This document shows positions 42,947 to 49,974 of a stretch of DNA of 64,000 nt, piece after piece. The stretch covers positions 9,680,252 through 9,744,251 of the forward strand of contig OX328097.1 in the NCBI GenBank assembly GCA_946811185.2, given 5' to 3'. Within the stretch, counting starts at the first letter, position 1, and the number at the start of each line of letters is the position of its first letter. The notes under the pieces were generated by a model. The model worked only from the letters and a program-made list of their open reading frames with translations. It made no database searches and was not told where the DNA came from. The DNA comes from Hippopus hippopus (lineage: Eukaryota; Mollusca; Bivalvia; Cardiida; Cardiidae). Made by a program: the position numbers and the translations under genes.

Positions 42947-43187
42947 TTTCCTATATCACAATAAAGCAACATAGGAAATGTTAATTGTCTAACATTTTTT
43001 AATAAAAGATGAGCATGGTTAAGTAGAACACAAAACTTACAAAGAACAACAACTTATTGAGGAAGATACAAACCCTTAATGTTAACCCTTTTTTAATAGG
43101 ATTTAATAATTTCTTAATTTATTTTAAATATTTTTTTTTAAAAAAAATAAAATTTTTTTTTTATAAATTTTTTACAAAATATTTAAA
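42947..43187. other. AT-rich divergent spacer
   Basis: Lies between the leftward RING gene and the rightward 52-residue gene. It contains an inverted pair CATTTCCTAT/ATAGGAAATG (about 42952-42989) and ends in a very T/A-rich tract followed by ATTTAAAATG. A short frame at 43044-43077 has a codon pattern resembling a gene remnant but lacks an ATG. Confidence 0.6.
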
Positions 43188-43346
43188 ATGAAGTTTATAA
43201 AGCTATTTTCAAAGAAGAAAGATAAACCTATTGATGTTAGTATTATTAAAAAACAAATTATTAAACTAGATAGACGTATACAAGAATTAGAATTAATTAT
43301 TGATGGATTAATGGATATTTTAAGTGATATGAAGAAGTCTAAATAA
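43188..43346 (+). CDS. 52-residue basic coiled-coil-like protein
   Basis: Starts MKFIKLFSKKKDKP and continues with a regular heptad-like stretch rich in I, L, K and E (from about residue 17 to 50), suggesting one amphipathic helix. The ATG follows ATTTAAA, the same kind of box as other genes of the element. It lies between the RING gene and the fibre gene, transcribed rightward into the convergent hairpin at 43348-43380. I do not recognise it. Similar short Lys-rich helical proteins occur in Polintons, but no function can be assigned. Confidence 0.65.
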   Translation: MKFIKLFSKKKDKPIDVSIIKKQIIKLDRRIQELELIIDGLMDILSDMKKSK

Positions 43347-43347
43347 A

Positions 43348-43380
43348 TATATAATATATTTTTTTATAATATATTATATA
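43348..43380. terminator. Hairpin between convergent genes
   Basis: TATATAATATAT (43348-43359) and ATATATTATATA (43369-43380) form a 12-bp stem with a 9-nt T-rich loop. It lies between the convergent 52-residue and fibre genes and probably serves the 3' ends of both. Confidence 0.55.
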
Positions 43381-43430
43381 TTATATATATTTACCATCAC
43401 CTTCAACTCCGTTTTCCAATATTTAACACT

Positions 43431-44645
43431 TTACAAGTCTAACTCTATCAAAATAGATATGTAAGAGTGTTCCGCAGTAGGGATGTTTGTTCTTGAAATA
43501 AAGTTTATGATATCACATTGTTTTACCTCCAACGCCACAGGAAAAACTACACAGCTACAGGTCTCATCTTTCTTTTTAATAATAGAGTAATCAAGCAGCT
43601 CTACTCCGTTTACCACAATATTAACTATTACCTCTTCAGGTACATTAGGGGTATTTGTAACAACTGATAAACTACCTCTTGTAATTCTACCCGGCGCATT
43701 CATACAATAACCACCCATCCTATGGCTAGCACCTGAAGCACCATTACCAAATGAAAACTCATAATTACCTCTTCCAAGTGGCCCATTTTCTTCAGCCCAC
43801 ACGGTTATAATAGGTTTTGGTTTATATGCTCTGAAGAAACGCTCCATATATTCTCTAGTGACAGCATCTTTATAATCTCTTGGGTCCGCTATATTATATA
43901 TTCTTAAATTATTCATATCAATATTTTGGTTTACTGATAGTTCCTCATTTGCTTTCATTGAGAAAGATTTATACATAGCACCTTGACCACCTCTAATATT
44001 TTTAACGAGGTCATCAACATAACCTTTAGTGGTAACCGCATCGTGGGATATGGGACTCGATAATCCAGTAATCTGGTTACCATTCATATCTATTCCACCA
44101 TCTATTGAATAGGAACCATCTTGTTTTTTTGTTAAAGCTTTTTCACCTGCGGTAGCCACATCAATAGCGGTATCCACGTAAAACTTATTAGAGGCTTGGT
44201 CGTGCCTCGTGGGGGTTCCGAGATTGTTAATTACTCGTCCTCCCATTGAGATTGCATCATCTGCCTCATACCACCTTCCGTCTTTATAAACGAAGGCTCT
44301 ATCAACATTATCCACATAATTTTTAGTAGCAGCTTCACCCGGTTCTTTTGGGTCCTTAACATTTCTTATTGGATTAAAACCCATATTTAAATATCCAGTA
44401 ACATGGTATCCTCCGTTTTCATCCAACAACCCTGAGTTGGCGTCAACATAAGCCTTAGTTGCAACATCATGAGAATTTACTGGATTACTAACCCTCGTTA
44501 ATGTATTACCATTCATGTTTATAGAACCAGTAACAACAGTTGTTCCATCTTTACGTAAAAAATTATTATTTATGTAAGCGAGTGACACACCATCATCGCT
44601 TGTTTCACCATCATCTTTCATTCGTCCGAATTTGTCAACAGGCAT
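43431..44645 (-). CDS. Fibre-like repeat protein (putative attachment fibre)
   Basis: 404 residues. Residues 38-270 contain five repeats of roughly 33 residues spaced about 45-55 apart. Each has a pattern like SINMNGNTLTRVSNP followed by HDVATKAYVD (repeats near 38-70, 82-113, 130-161, 182-213 and 239-270). This MNGN-I-x-x-L-x-x-P...D-A-x-x-K-x-Y-V-D signature is well known from bacteriophage tail-fibre shafts, which trimerise. Residues 278-404 form a separate, non-repetitive, beta-rich C-terminal region with a glycine-rich stretch (FSFGNGASGASHRMGGYC), placed like a receptor-binding head. No signal peptide or membrane segment is visible. It lies directly upstream (by coordinate) of the protease and is transcribed leftward with it, as expected for a virion gene. 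Attachment to host cells is inferred from architecture, not demonstrated. Confidence 0.8.
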   Translation of the reverse strand: MPVDKFGRMKDDGETSDDGVSLAYINNNFLRKDGTTVVTGSINMNGNTLTRVSNPVNSHDVATKAYVDANSGLLDENGGYHVTGYLNMGFNPIRNVKDPKEPGEAATKNYVDNVDRAFVYKDGRWYEADDAISMGGRVINNLGTPTRHDQASNKFYVDTAIDVATAGEKALTKKQDGSYSIDGGIDMNGNQITGLSSPISHDAVTTKGYVDDLVKNIRGGQGAMYKSFSMKANEELSVNQNIDMNNLRIYNIADPRDYKDAVTREYMERFFRAYKPKPIITVWAEENGPLGRGNYEFSFGNGASGASHRMGGYCMNAPGRITRGSLSVVTNTPNVPEEVIVNIVVNGVELLDYSIIKKKDETCSCVVFPVALEVKQCDIINFISRTNIPTAEHSYISILIELDL

Positions 44646-44660
44646 TTTTTTTATATAGTA

Positions 44661-45077
44661 CTAAAAAAGTTTATTTAAAACATTTTGAAACTGGTTACCT
44701 CTAGATAACTCTTTTAGAATGTACAAACATAAATGACCACAAAATACTTGCCCAGCTTGTTGTAATTGGTCAGTATTGTACTGTATTGGGCTTTTTAAAT
44801 AATCTCGAATTTCAATAGGTGGTTGTATGCCATAACTATCAAAATAAATTTTAGTTTTACCATTTTTATACCAAGCGACCCAATGTGTACCAGGCCCATC
44901 ACTTTTATCAAAGTTTACTATACCACATTCTTTTTTACTCGGTTTTCTCGGTAACGTATCTAGTAAAAAAACTCCTCTAAAATAAGGAATCTTTAATCTT
45001 TTAACGGCACCCTCTAATTCGAAATTGTTCAACGGTTTATTTGGTAAAATTATGTTTTCAATCGAAATATTTGACAT
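44661..45077 (-). CDS. PRO: Adenain-like cysteine protease
   Basis: 138 residues, short but typical for Polinton proteases. The catalytic triad of the adenovirus-protease/Ulp1 fold is visible in order: His65 in GPGTHWVAWY, Asp80 in KIYFDSYG and Cys113 in VFCGHLCLYIL, with a glutamine-rich segment (QLQQAGQ) before the cysteine that can supply the oxyanion glutamine. The expected role is maturation cleavage of capsid and core proteins inside the particle. The ATG is preceded by TATAAAAAAA. It sits 15 bp from the fibre gene and 11 bp from the integrase frame, all leftward, so the three are probably one transcription block or closely spaced units. No break is seen. Confidence 0.93.
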   Translation of the reverse strand: MSNISIENIILPNKPLNNFELEGAVKRLKIPYFRGVFLLDTLPRKPSKKECGIVNFDKSDGPGTHWVAWYKNGKTKIYFDSYGIQPPIEIRDYLKSPIQYNTDQLQQAGQVFCGHLCLYILKELSRGNQFQNVLNKLF

Positions 45078-45088
45078 TTTTTTTATAG

Positions 45089-46051
45089 TTAAATATTTCT
45101 AATATCTTTATTGTCAACCCATGAATTAAATTCATCAGGATAACCTTTCCACTTTACAAGAGATTTCTTTTTTCCTTTTTTAATAACCTTTTCTATCCTA
45201 TACAGCTCTTGACTGGTTTTCTGCAGTTCAGGTTCATAAAAGGTACCTTGTATTTCTTCTCCATTAAAATCTTTAATTTTATATGTTATAGGTGATGTAA
45301 GTTTTACTTCAGAAACTGTAAAAACCTCCTCAGTCCATCTTGTTGTATAACCTTTTTCAAAAGTCTTTTTCTTTTTAGTTATCCTTACTTTATCTCCAAC
45401 GGAAAACTTAGGATTAAAGTCTTTTATTTCTAAATGATTGGGGTAAAGATTTCTCCAAACTCTCGTTTCATTTTCTTTTTTACTAGCGTCTACCGGAGTC
45501 ATCTTAATAGATGAATGCCTTGTGTTATTATATTTTTTAACTAAATCTGGTAGCACATTGATGTAAACGTTTGTAGAGTTAGCGGAAAAATACTTCCACA
45601 TTTTTTCTTTCATTGTTCTAATCCATCTCTCAACCACACTAGATTTTTCCTCATTTTCGGTAGAATATAATTCAACCAAGTCTTTTACATCTTTGTTATA
45701 AAACTCTTTACCCTTATCCACCCACATTTTTTCAGGTTTTCTCTCCTTAAAAATACTTTTTAATGCTATAGCAACAGATTTTCCTGTTTTGTCTTTTAAT
45801 GGCACCAGATATCCATATTTAGAAAAGATATCAATGACAGCGAGAAGGTATTTAACACCACGATTAAACTTAGAAAATGCTTGCATGTCTACTAAATCCG
45901 CAGCCCATATCCTATCTATACCGTTTACTCTAACTCTCCTTTTCTTAAAATTTCTTTTTACAGGTTTATGTAATTCTTCCGCTAAAGTTTTTAAAGTGTC
46001 GAAATTTTTTTTTTTACTCCCATTCCAAATTTCATCTTCGTTCCAATGAGT
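45089..46051 (-). CDS. INT: Retroviral-type DDE integrase with chromodomain, no own ATG
   Basis: This catalyses insertion of the element into host DNA. The frame is open from 46051 to 45089 (about 320 codons). The catalytic triad is D in IWAADLVDMQ, D in MWVDKGKEFYN and E in SSVVERWIRTM. The first D lies upstream of the first ATG (45886), so translation must begin earlier. A conserved pre-core segment (ELHKPVKRNF) is present, but the usual longer N-terminal zinc-binding region is not. At the C terminus, YRIEKVIKKGKKK followed by VKWKGYPDEFNSW is a chromodomain, a common targeting module in these integrases. The frame has no start codon. It overlaps the end of the PLA2-like ORF in the -1 frame across an A11 tract (46005-46015). 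Expression by -1 frameshifting, or a homopolymer indel in the sequence, would explain this. Confidence 0.9.
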   Translation of the reverse strand, partial: THWNEDEIWNGSKKKNFDTLKTLAEELHKPVKRNFKKRRVRVNGIDRIWAADLVDMQAFSKFNRGVKYLLAVIDIFSKYGYLVPLKDKTGKSVAIALKSIFKERKPEKMWVDKGKEFYNKDVKDLVELYSTENEEKSSVVERWIRTMKEKMWKYFSANSTNVYINVLPDLVKKYNNTRHSSIKMTPVDASKKENETRVWRNLYPNHLEIKDFNPKFSVGDKVRITKKKKTFEKGYTTRWTEEVFTVSEVKLTSPITYKIKDFNGEEIQGTFYEPELQKTSQELYRIEKVIKKGKKKSLVKWKGYPDEFNSWVDNKDIRNI

Positions 46052-46308
46052 TTACTTACCAAACCTCTTTCCATTTTTTCTCTAATACTAGGATTGTAAA
46101 TACCTTCTAACTCTGTTAACATATTCTTATCACACACTGCGTTTCTTGTAGCAGTATCATTGTGTTGAAGATAGCAAACATCATGATTATAAGCAGCTTT
46201 ATCAACACGGTTTATTGGTTTACTCCATTCCTTTGGTGTTAAATCTGGATTGAGTCTTTTATTTAGTTTGGTACCTGGTCCTGTAAAGTTGTGCCCTGGT
46301 AGATGCAT
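45991..46308 (-). CDS. Phospholipase A2-like domain protein
   Basis: 105 residues. It starts MHLPGHNFTGPGTKLNKRLN, a glycine-rich loop resembling the calcium-binding loop of secreted and parvoviral-type PLA2 domains. It then has DKAAYNHDVCY, containing the His-Asp active-site pair (His42, Asp43). The C-terminal part is basic. In parvovirus capsids such a domain lets particles breach endosomal membranes; a similar role here is an inference. The ORF ends in a basic VKKKISTL tail encoded by the A11 tract, where the integrase frame overlaps it in the -1 phase. A PLA2-integrase fusion by frameshifting, or separate proteins with the N terminus of the integrase lost, are both possible. The ATG lacks the TATAAAA box seen for most genes of the element. 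Confidence 0.8.
   Translation of the reverse strand: MHLPGHNFTGPGTKLNKRLNPDLTPKEWSKPINRVDKAAYNHDVCYLQHNDTATRNAVCDKNMLTELEGIYNPSIREKMERGLVSKLIGTKMKFGMGVKKKISTL
46005..46015 (-). promoter_or_regulatory. A11 tract, candidate -1 frameshift site
   Basis: Eleven As on the coding strand lie in the overlap between the PLA2-like ORF and the start-less integrase frame. Such a run permits tandem slippage. It is equally a place where assembly or sequencing can gain or lose one base. Confidence 0.5.
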
Positions 46309-46337
46309 TTCAACAGGTAAATTATTTATAAATTTAT

Positions 46338-46493
46338 TTAATATACTACTCCCGGTGGTTTTTTTTTTATAAATTGTGATTTAGTTATTCCACAAATAAC
46401 ACATTTCCCCTGCATCATATTTCTTCCATTTTTCGAAATGGTATATTTTATATCACTTGTATCAGTATGTTTTTTACATTTAACGCAATACAT
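46338..46493 (-). CDS. 51-residue zinc-ribbon microprotein (DUF5679-like)
   Basis: Begins MYCVKCKKHTD and has a second pair KCVICG around residues 30-34, giving CxxC...CxxC, a zinc ribbon. The middle, YTISKNGRNMMQGKC, and the basic end KSQFIKKKPPG match the small proteins known as DUF5679 in large DNA viruses, phages and Polintons. The function is unknown; a DNA- or protein-binding role in packaging or transcription is a guess. Its ATG (46493) is 39 bp from the divergent ATPase ATG. Its 3' end lies 29 bp before the PLA2-like ORF in the same direction. Confidence 0.8.
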   Translation of the reverse strand: MYCVKCKKHTDTSDIKYTISKNGRNMMQGKCVICGITKSQFIKKKPPGVVY

Positions 46494-46532
46494 TTTATTT
46501 TATATATAAAAAATAAAAATATCTAAATAAAA
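46494..46532. promoter_or_regulatory. 39-bp bidirectional promoter spacer
   Basis: Pure A/T-rich spacer (TTTTATATATAAAAAATAAA...) between two divergent ATGs, the zinc ribbon leftward and the ATPase rightward. It contains TATA-like boxes in both orientations, so it must serve both transcription directions. Confidence 0.6.
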
Positions 46533-47315
46533 ATGGATATTATAAACTTATCATGGAATGAAGTAGTATCAAAGAGATTTAATCACTCCCTTTTACCAAA
46601 AAGTATTAGGGGTTTAATTATAGGAAAATCAGGATGTGGTAAAACTACTTTATTGTTAAACCTTTTACTCAGACCAGATTGGCTTGACTACAACGATTTA
46701 AGTGTTTTTGGAAAAAGCCTTTTTCAACCAGAATACCGAATACTAAAAAAGGCTTTTGAAGAAAAACTACCAAAAGAATGTATCTTAAGGTTGTTTAACA
46801 TACGTGATGAGATACAAGAAACAAACATTCCACCAACAGCTTTAGTTGAAGAATGGGTTAAAACGATTAAAAACAAATCGGATATAAATTGTAACTTCTT
46901 TGAAAATGCTAGTGATGTACCTGACCCGAGAGAGTTAAACTCAGGAAATAAAAATTTAATGATTTTCGATGATTTACTTTTAGAAAAGCAAAATAAATGT
47001 GAGTGTTACTACATTCGAGGAAGGCATAGTAATGTTGACTGCTTTTACCTCTCACAGAATTATTTTAGACTACCAAGGCAAACTATTAGAGAAAACGCTA
47101 ATTTTATTTGTCTATTCCGACAAGACCTAAAAAACCTTAATCATATTTATAGCGACCACATAGGTGAAGATATGCCTAGGGATGAGTTTAGAAAGTTTTG
47201 TCAAAAGGCATGGGAAAGACCACATGGTTTTGCTATCATTGACTTAACCAGTAAAAAACATGATGGAAAGTATAGAAATGGTTTTGATAATTTTTACATA
47301 CCTAAATCAGTATAA
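46533..47315 (+). CDS. ATP: FtsK/HerA-type genome packaging ATPase
   Basis: 260 residues. Walker A is GLIIGKSGCGKTT (residues 28-39) and Walker B is NLMIFDDLLL (141-150, acidic DD 146-147). This A32-like family pumps viral DNA into preformed capsids. The length is normal for Polintons. Downstream of Walker B, RGRHSNVDCFYLSQNYF is the conserved sensor-like region that contains the glutamine. It opens the rightward morphogenesis cluster. The ATG follows ATCTAAATAAAA. No defects are seen. Confidence 0.93.
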   Translation: MDIINLSWNEVVSKRFNHSLLPKSIRGLIIGKSGCGKTTLLLNLLLRPDWLDYNDLSVFGKSLFQPEYRILKKAFEEKLPKECILRLFNIRDEIQETNIPPTALVEEWVKTIKNKSDINCNFFENASDVPDPRELNSGNKNLMIFDDLLLEKQNKCECYYIRGRHSNVDCFYLSQNYFRLPRQTIRENANFICLFRQDLKNLNHIYSDHIGEDMPRDEFRKFCQKAWERPHGFAIIDLTSKKHDGKYRNGFDNFYIPKSV

Positions 47316-47336
47316 AAAATATGTAAATATTATAAA

Positions 47337-48107
47337 ATGGAAAAACTTTTAGAACAAATTGTAAAAAATACAAACCATAAAACATCATTTCAAATCATAG
47401 TAAGCGACAACAAAACACGTTTTAGAACAAGGTTTAATCCTCCAATTCAACTGGAAAAGGATAAAGTATATGAAATAGCTCTGGTAAACCTTGAAACATA
47501 CTACTCTTTTCCAAACATTGATGACACGAACAATACATTCGTTTATTCTCCAGACAATGGTAATTCATGGGTTAAAATAAAATTACCCGAAGGAAGTTAT
47601 GACCTTGTTGACATTAATGATACTATTCACCAGGAAATGAGAAAAAAGGGTCATTACGATAGAGTTAATGAAGAGTATCCTATTAACATTTCTGCAAACA
47701 CCAATACCCTAAAGTCTATTATTACCTTAGAACCTAGTTATCAAGTAGATTTTAATCAACCAGGCTCCATCGCTAAAGTATTAGGATTTACTCGAGCTAA
47801 ATATACACAAGGATTTTACGAGTCAGAGAATGTAGTGAACATTCTTAGCATAAATAGTTTGCTTGTTAACATAGATATTATTTCAGGAAGTTATGTTAAT
47901 GGTTCAACAAAAAACACTATTTACTCTTTTTTCCCAGATGTTGCACCTGGATATAAGATAATTGAGTCACCAATTAATTTAGTATACTTACCAATAACAT
48001 TAGATGAAATACATAACCTAGAGGTAAATATTACTGACCAAGATGGTAATTTACTAAATCTTAGAGGTGAAAATTTAACGATTAGGTTTCATATTAGAGA
48101 AGCGTGA
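47337..48107 (+). CDS. Penton-like minor capsid protein (single jelly roll)
   Basis: 256 residues, beta-rich, with the layout of Polinton minor capsid proteins: an N-terminal FQIIVSDNKTRFRTRFNPPI segment, KVYEIALVNLETYYSFPNI, then a central VKIKLPEGSYDLVDINDTI stretch (tip of a beta sheet) and a C-terminal LNLRGENLTIRFHIRE strand. The fold is expected to be a single jelly roll that occupies the fivefold vertices. It lies directly between the packaging ATPase and small virion proteins, which is the usual order. The start is supported by TATTATAAAATG. The identification is from family-level pattern and position rather than a unique motif. Confidence 0.82.
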   Translation: MEKLLEQIVKNTNHKTSFQIIVSDNKTRFRTRFNPPIQLEKDKVYEIALVNLETYYSFPNIDDTNNTFVYSPDNGNSWVKIKLPEGSYDLVDINDTIHQEMRKKGHYDRVNEEYPINISANTNTLKSIITLEPSYQVDFNQPGSIAKVLGFTRAKYTQGFYESENVVNILSINSLLVNIDIISGSYVNGSTKNTIYSFFPDVAPGYKIIESPINLVYLPITLDEIHNLEVNITDQDGNLLNLRGENLTIRFHIREA

Positions 48108-48134
48108 TAAATAAAAAAAATATTTGTATATAAA

Positions 48135-48719
48135 ATGACGAGTTACACTAATGTTAAAGTAAATATATCTGAAGGACAAAAAGAAAAACTTCAACATGCT
48201 GTTAAAGCTGGTTGCCCAGTAAGTATTCGTTTAGGTCATGAAGATTTACATGGTAATGATGTTTTAGCAATTACCAATACACAAGTAAAAAAAATAGCTA
48301 AAGCTTATGAGGATGGTAAAGGTATAACTATTAGAATGACTGCAAAACAACTTAAATATAACATGAAAATAGAGGGAGGTTTCCTCGGAATGTTGGCTGG
48401 GTTAGCTGCTAGAGCTTTACCAATGCTTGCAAAAACCGTTTTACCAGCTTTAGGTGTTGGTGCTCTTTCTGGATTAGCTCAAATAGGTGTTTCGAAAGCT
48501 ATGGGGTCAGGTCTTTACCTTAAAAAAGGAGGATGTGTTTGTCAAGTTGAAACTGATGGAAGTGGATTATACTTAAAACCATACAAAGGTAAAGGATTAG
48601 CTTCCGTTGGTGATGGGTTGTATTTAAAGCAAGGAGGAAAAATGTATGATGGAAAAGGACTTTTACTTGGACCTAATAGTCCATTTGCTAATATCCCTAT
48701 CCTAGGAGCTATATTATAA
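48135..48719 (+). CDS. Minor virion protein with hydrophobic helix and GLYLK repeats
   Basis: 194 residues. The N-terminal third is a compact domain (ISIRLGHEDLHG-like region). Residues 81-123 form a long hydrophobic, glycine/alanine-rich amphipathic stretch (GMLAGLAARALPMLAKTVLP). Then GLYLK occurs three times (near 126, 144 and 161), and the C terminus ends GLLLGPNSPFANIPILGAIL, a recurring tail in Polinton proteins of this position. It resembles adenovirus core/pX or pVI-type proteins in size and membrane-active character; the relationship is an inference. IEGG at residues 79-82 fits the adenain-type cleavage consensus, which would release the hydrophobic part during maturation. The start is backed by TATATAAAATG. 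Confidence 0.75.
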   Translation: MTSYTNVKVNISEGQKEKLQHAVKAGCPVSIRLGHEDLHGNDVLAITNTQVKKIAKAYEDGKGITIRMTAKQLKYNMKIEGGFLGMLAGLAARALPMLAKTVLPALGVGALSGLAQIGVSKAMGSGLYLKKGGCVCQVETDGSGLYLKPYKGKGLASVGDGLYLKQGGKMYDGKGLLLGPNSPFANIPILGAIL

Positions 48720-48741
48720 ATATTATTTACAATAAATAAAA

Positions 48742-49119
48742 ATGGATATACATAAATTTGGTATAAAACCTAATATTACTACCCAACATAAAACTATATT
48801 TTGGAAACCTCATTTACATGGAGTAAGATATCCTCCCTTAAAGCAAGATTCTCTAAAATGGAAAATATATTCACAAGTAACTATCAAGATTCCTCCTAAT
48901 GATGGTATGAGAGTTCCGTTAGGATTTGGTTATATAACTACACAAGGAGTTGTAGTGATATCTATTAGTAATAAATGGAAAGATAGTTTAACTATTTCTA
49001 ATGGTATACATCTTGATAATGATGTTAATGATGTCTTAGTCTACATTTATAATTTCTCACAAAAACCAATCGAAATACCTAATGGAGAGTTATTCTGCTA
49101 TCTAAAATATTTGCCATAA
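48742..49119 (+). CDS. dUTPase-fold-like protein without clear active-site motifs
   Basis: 125 residues. The second half follows the trimeric dUTPase layout: KIPPNDGMRVPLGFGYITTQG (like the IPP-G-...VPTG...P-G motif 1-2 region), then a strand VVVISISNKW, then GIHLDNDVNDVLVYIYNFSQ (in the place of the G-I-D-xDYxGE motif) and a final IEIPNGELFCYLKYLP (in the place of I-x-x-G-D-R-I-A-Q-L). Key catalytic residues of motifs 2 and 3 do not appear to be conserved, so a structural or regulatory use is more likely than hydrolysis of dUTP. It sits among virion genes, with ATG after ATAAATAAAA. The fold assignment is an inference from pattern order; the enzyme family is only a suggestion. Confidence 0.55.
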   Translation: MDIHKFGIKPNITTQHKTIFWKPHLHGVRYPPLKQDSLKWKIYSQVTIKIPPNDGMRVPLGFGYITTQGVVVISISNKWKDSLTISNGIHLDNDVNDVLVYIYNFSQKPIEIPNGELFCYLKYLP

Positions 49120-49140
49120 AAAAATTATTATATTAATAAA

Positions 49141-49818
49141 ATGACAGATACAAATCAGGAACACCCTAATAAAATATATCCTATATTACCTAAAGAACGA
49201 GGTACCGCAAGCGCCCCGCCTATTGAAATGGAAGCAATGGATAATGGTCATTCTTATAGACTTAAAAAAATATCTGAAGTACAAAATTTTTTAAAGAGTG
49301 AAATAAATGAAAGGGAAAGATTGAATAAAAAATATGCTAGGATGGCTAAAGTAGTTGATAATGTTGAAGGTGGATTGGTTGTTGTTTCATTAGCGTTAGG
49401 TGGTGCAGGTGTTATTTTGCTTTCAACTGTTGCAGCGGCACCCGTTGCTGTAGGTTTGGAAGCTGCTGCTGGTGTAATCGGTCTTTCTTCATTGATAAGT
49501 AAAATATTTGTTAGAAAAACTACTACTAAAGCTGAAAAGCATTTAAAAATTCAAACTCTTGCTGCTGCTAAGCTTAATACTATAGATAATCATGTATCAA
49601 AAGCTTTAATGGATAATCATATATCTGATGATGAGTTTAAGTTGATAATGGATGAAATGGGTAAGTATGAAGAAATGAAAAGTGAAATTAGAAGTAAGTT
49701 TAAGAAGAAAATTACAACAGAAGATAAGGAAAGTTTGATTGAGAAAGGGAGGCAAGAAGCTCGTGAGTCCTTTCGGAGGCTCGTTGAAAAGAACCATGGT
49801 GGAGAACTTCCCTATTAA
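49141..49818 (+). CDS. Membrane protein with two transmembrane helices, Polinton-associated
   Basis: 225 residues. Residues 40-72 are charged and coiled-coil-like, then two hydrophobic segments (about 77-97 and 99-121: VVVSLALGGAGVILLSTVAA, GLEAAAGVIGLSSLISKIF) form a helical hairpin. They are followed by a long basic, helical tail (about 130-215) with HISDDEFKLIMDEMGKYEEM. This protein type recurs in animal Polintons; I recognise the SDEEF-type and TM-hairpin layout but not a function. A role at a membrane, perhaps in entry or exit, is possible. Its last 23 bases overlap a 28-codon Cys-rich microORF in the +1 frame. Confidence 0.7.
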   Translation: MTDTNQEHPNKIYPILPKERGTASAPPIEMEAMDNGHSYRLKKISEVQNFLKSEINERERLNKKYARMAKVVDNVEGGLVVVSLALGGAGVILLSTVAAAPVAVGLEAAAGVIGLSSLISKIFVRKTTTKAEKHLKIQTLAAAKLNTIDNHVSKALMDNHISDDEFKLIMDEMGKYEEMKSEIRSKFKKKITTEDKESLIEKGRQEARESFRRLVEKNHGGELPY

Positions 49819-49882
49819 ACTTCCTAAGTTAAATTTTAGGTGTAGGTGTCAATGTGAAATAGGGGATAATGATGATGAATAA
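49796..49882 (+). CDS. 28-residue Cys-rich microprotein
   Basis: MVENFPIKLPKL, then a Cys-rich RCRCQCE motif and an acidic DNDDE tail. It overlaps the end of the membrane protein gene in the +1 frame. The pattern of a short basic FPIKxPKx stretch followed by clustered cysteines is familiar from small Polinton proteins. No function is known. Confidence 0.5.
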   Translation: MVENFPIKLPKLNFRCRCQCEIGDNDDE

Positions 49883-49915
49883 ATATATAAGAGCATTATA
49901 TATGCTCTTATATAT
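49882..49915. terminator. Perfect hairpin after the membrane protein gene
   Basis: Stem AATATATAAGAGCA (49882-49895) and TGCTCTTATATATT (49902-49915) with a 6-nt loop. It follows two stop codons and is followed by a 12-bp direct duplication (AAAATCTATGAT twice). Probably a transcript end or RNA-processing element. Confidence 0.6.
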
Positions 49916-49974
49916 TAAAATCTATGATAAAATCTATGATAAAACACGTTAAAAAAATATGTTGCTAATTAAAA

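Noticed and set aside
43010..43080. Possible small gene before the 52-residue ORF
   Set aside because: Frames are interrupted by stops after a few codons; perhaps a remnant, but unsupported.
45089..45886. Integrase starting at the ATG at 45886
   Set aside because: That start would exclude the first catalytic aspartate and the conserved pre-core segment that lie upstream in the same frame.
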